Below, one piece after another: positions 7,181 through 7,246 of a stretch of DNA of 7,246 bases. The stretch's first letter is position 1. Each line of letters starts with the position of its first letter. Source of the DNA: RGIG8775 sp045121195 (GTDB lineage Bacteria; Bacillota; Clostridia; Oscillospirales; CAG-272). The translations under genes were made by a program, and so were the position numbers. The DNA lies in assembly GCA_045121195.1 (NCBI GenBank), contig JBGVFO010000127.1, positions 1 through 7,246 of the forward strand, written 5' to 3'. The notes beneath the pieces were generated by a model. The model made no database searches. It was not told where the DNA came from and was given only the letters and a program-made list of their open reading frames with translations.

Positions 7181-7246
7181 GGTGTTATATATTTTCGTTC
7201 GTTTTGCGTGTAGCCGTTCTCACCGACAAACATCAATTTATCATTT

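Larger units (their letters stand above)
6979..7242 (+). repeat. Copy D of the 264-bp repeat family
   Basis: This is the reference copy. Its left end reads TCAAATTTTGATTTGTCGGT and its right end CACCGACAAACATCAATTTA. The termini are imperfect inverted repeats sharing AAATT and TTTGTCGGTG. Inside lie two facing hairpin modules (7035-7061 and 7154-7180) around a core of about 90 bp that is well conserved with copy C. The left and right thirds are partly complementary, so a single strand could fold into a long imperfect hairpin. The copy lies directly upstream of spoVAE and encodes no credible protein. Confidence 0.9.

Noticed and set aside
6387..7213. Several small open frames in repeats C and D, some translating to similar peptides containing SVRRG-P-TSPPT
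   Set aside because: The likeness comes from the repeated DNA itself, not from a protein family. The same words appear in copy A at 19-252. Frames lack ribosome binding sites and run into unrelated flanking DNA.
6334..7242. Insertion sequence or integron-like unit around spoVAE
   Set aside because: No transposase, integrase or clear target-site duplication is visible at the outer edges of C and D, so only the repeats are called.

Overview
The window looks like chromosome from an endospore-forming, GC-rich member of the Clostridia (Bacillota), probably an uncultured gut-type lineage. The grounds are a spoVAE gene, a type III glutamine synthetase, a CsaB-type pyruvyl transferase (linked to SLH/S-layer anchoring), strong AGGAGG ribosome binding sites, consensus SigA promoters in AT-rich spacers, and GC-rich coding sequence. 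The exact genus cannot be read from the sequence.

Layout from left to right. 1-119 is the right part of a repeat element (copy A), followed by a CATTTTC heptad repeat and a probable extended -10 promoter. 282-776 (+) encodes a YpsA/DUF1273-like SLOG-fold protein. 819-2963 (+) encodes a fusion of a GT4-like glycosyltransferase and a CsaB polysaccharide pyruvyl transferase. 2953-3120 is a shorter, mosaic repeat (copy B) that overlaps the end of that gene. 3193-3909 (-) encodes a histidine phosphatase, with a perfect-stem terminator and a near-consensus promoter. 3910-4178 is an AT-rich divergent promoter region. 4179-6287 (+) is glnN (glutamine synthetase III), with a fully consensus SigA promoter and a strong terminator. 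6334-6597 and 6979-7242 are two 264-bp repeats (C and D) in inverted orientation, tightly bracketing spoVAE (6601-6957, -).

The genes belong to separate processes: cell-wall polysaccharide modification (csaB fusion), ammonium assimilation (glnN) and spore dipicolinate transport (spoVAE). The SLOG and phosphatase genes have no assignable pathway. What links the window together is the repeat family. Seven copies of a short hairpin module occur here, each starting with GTAG at the foot of a stem. Three inverted pairs are complete, and one stem position shows compensatory base changes. A GTAG foot, an imperfect hairpin and inverted pairing in intergenic DNA are the hallmarks of REP/BIME elements mobilised in trans by RAYT (TnpA-REP) transposases. 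That resemblance is the most interesting thing in the window. No transposase is encoded here.

No tRNA, rRNA, CRISPR array or recognisable riboswitch was found.
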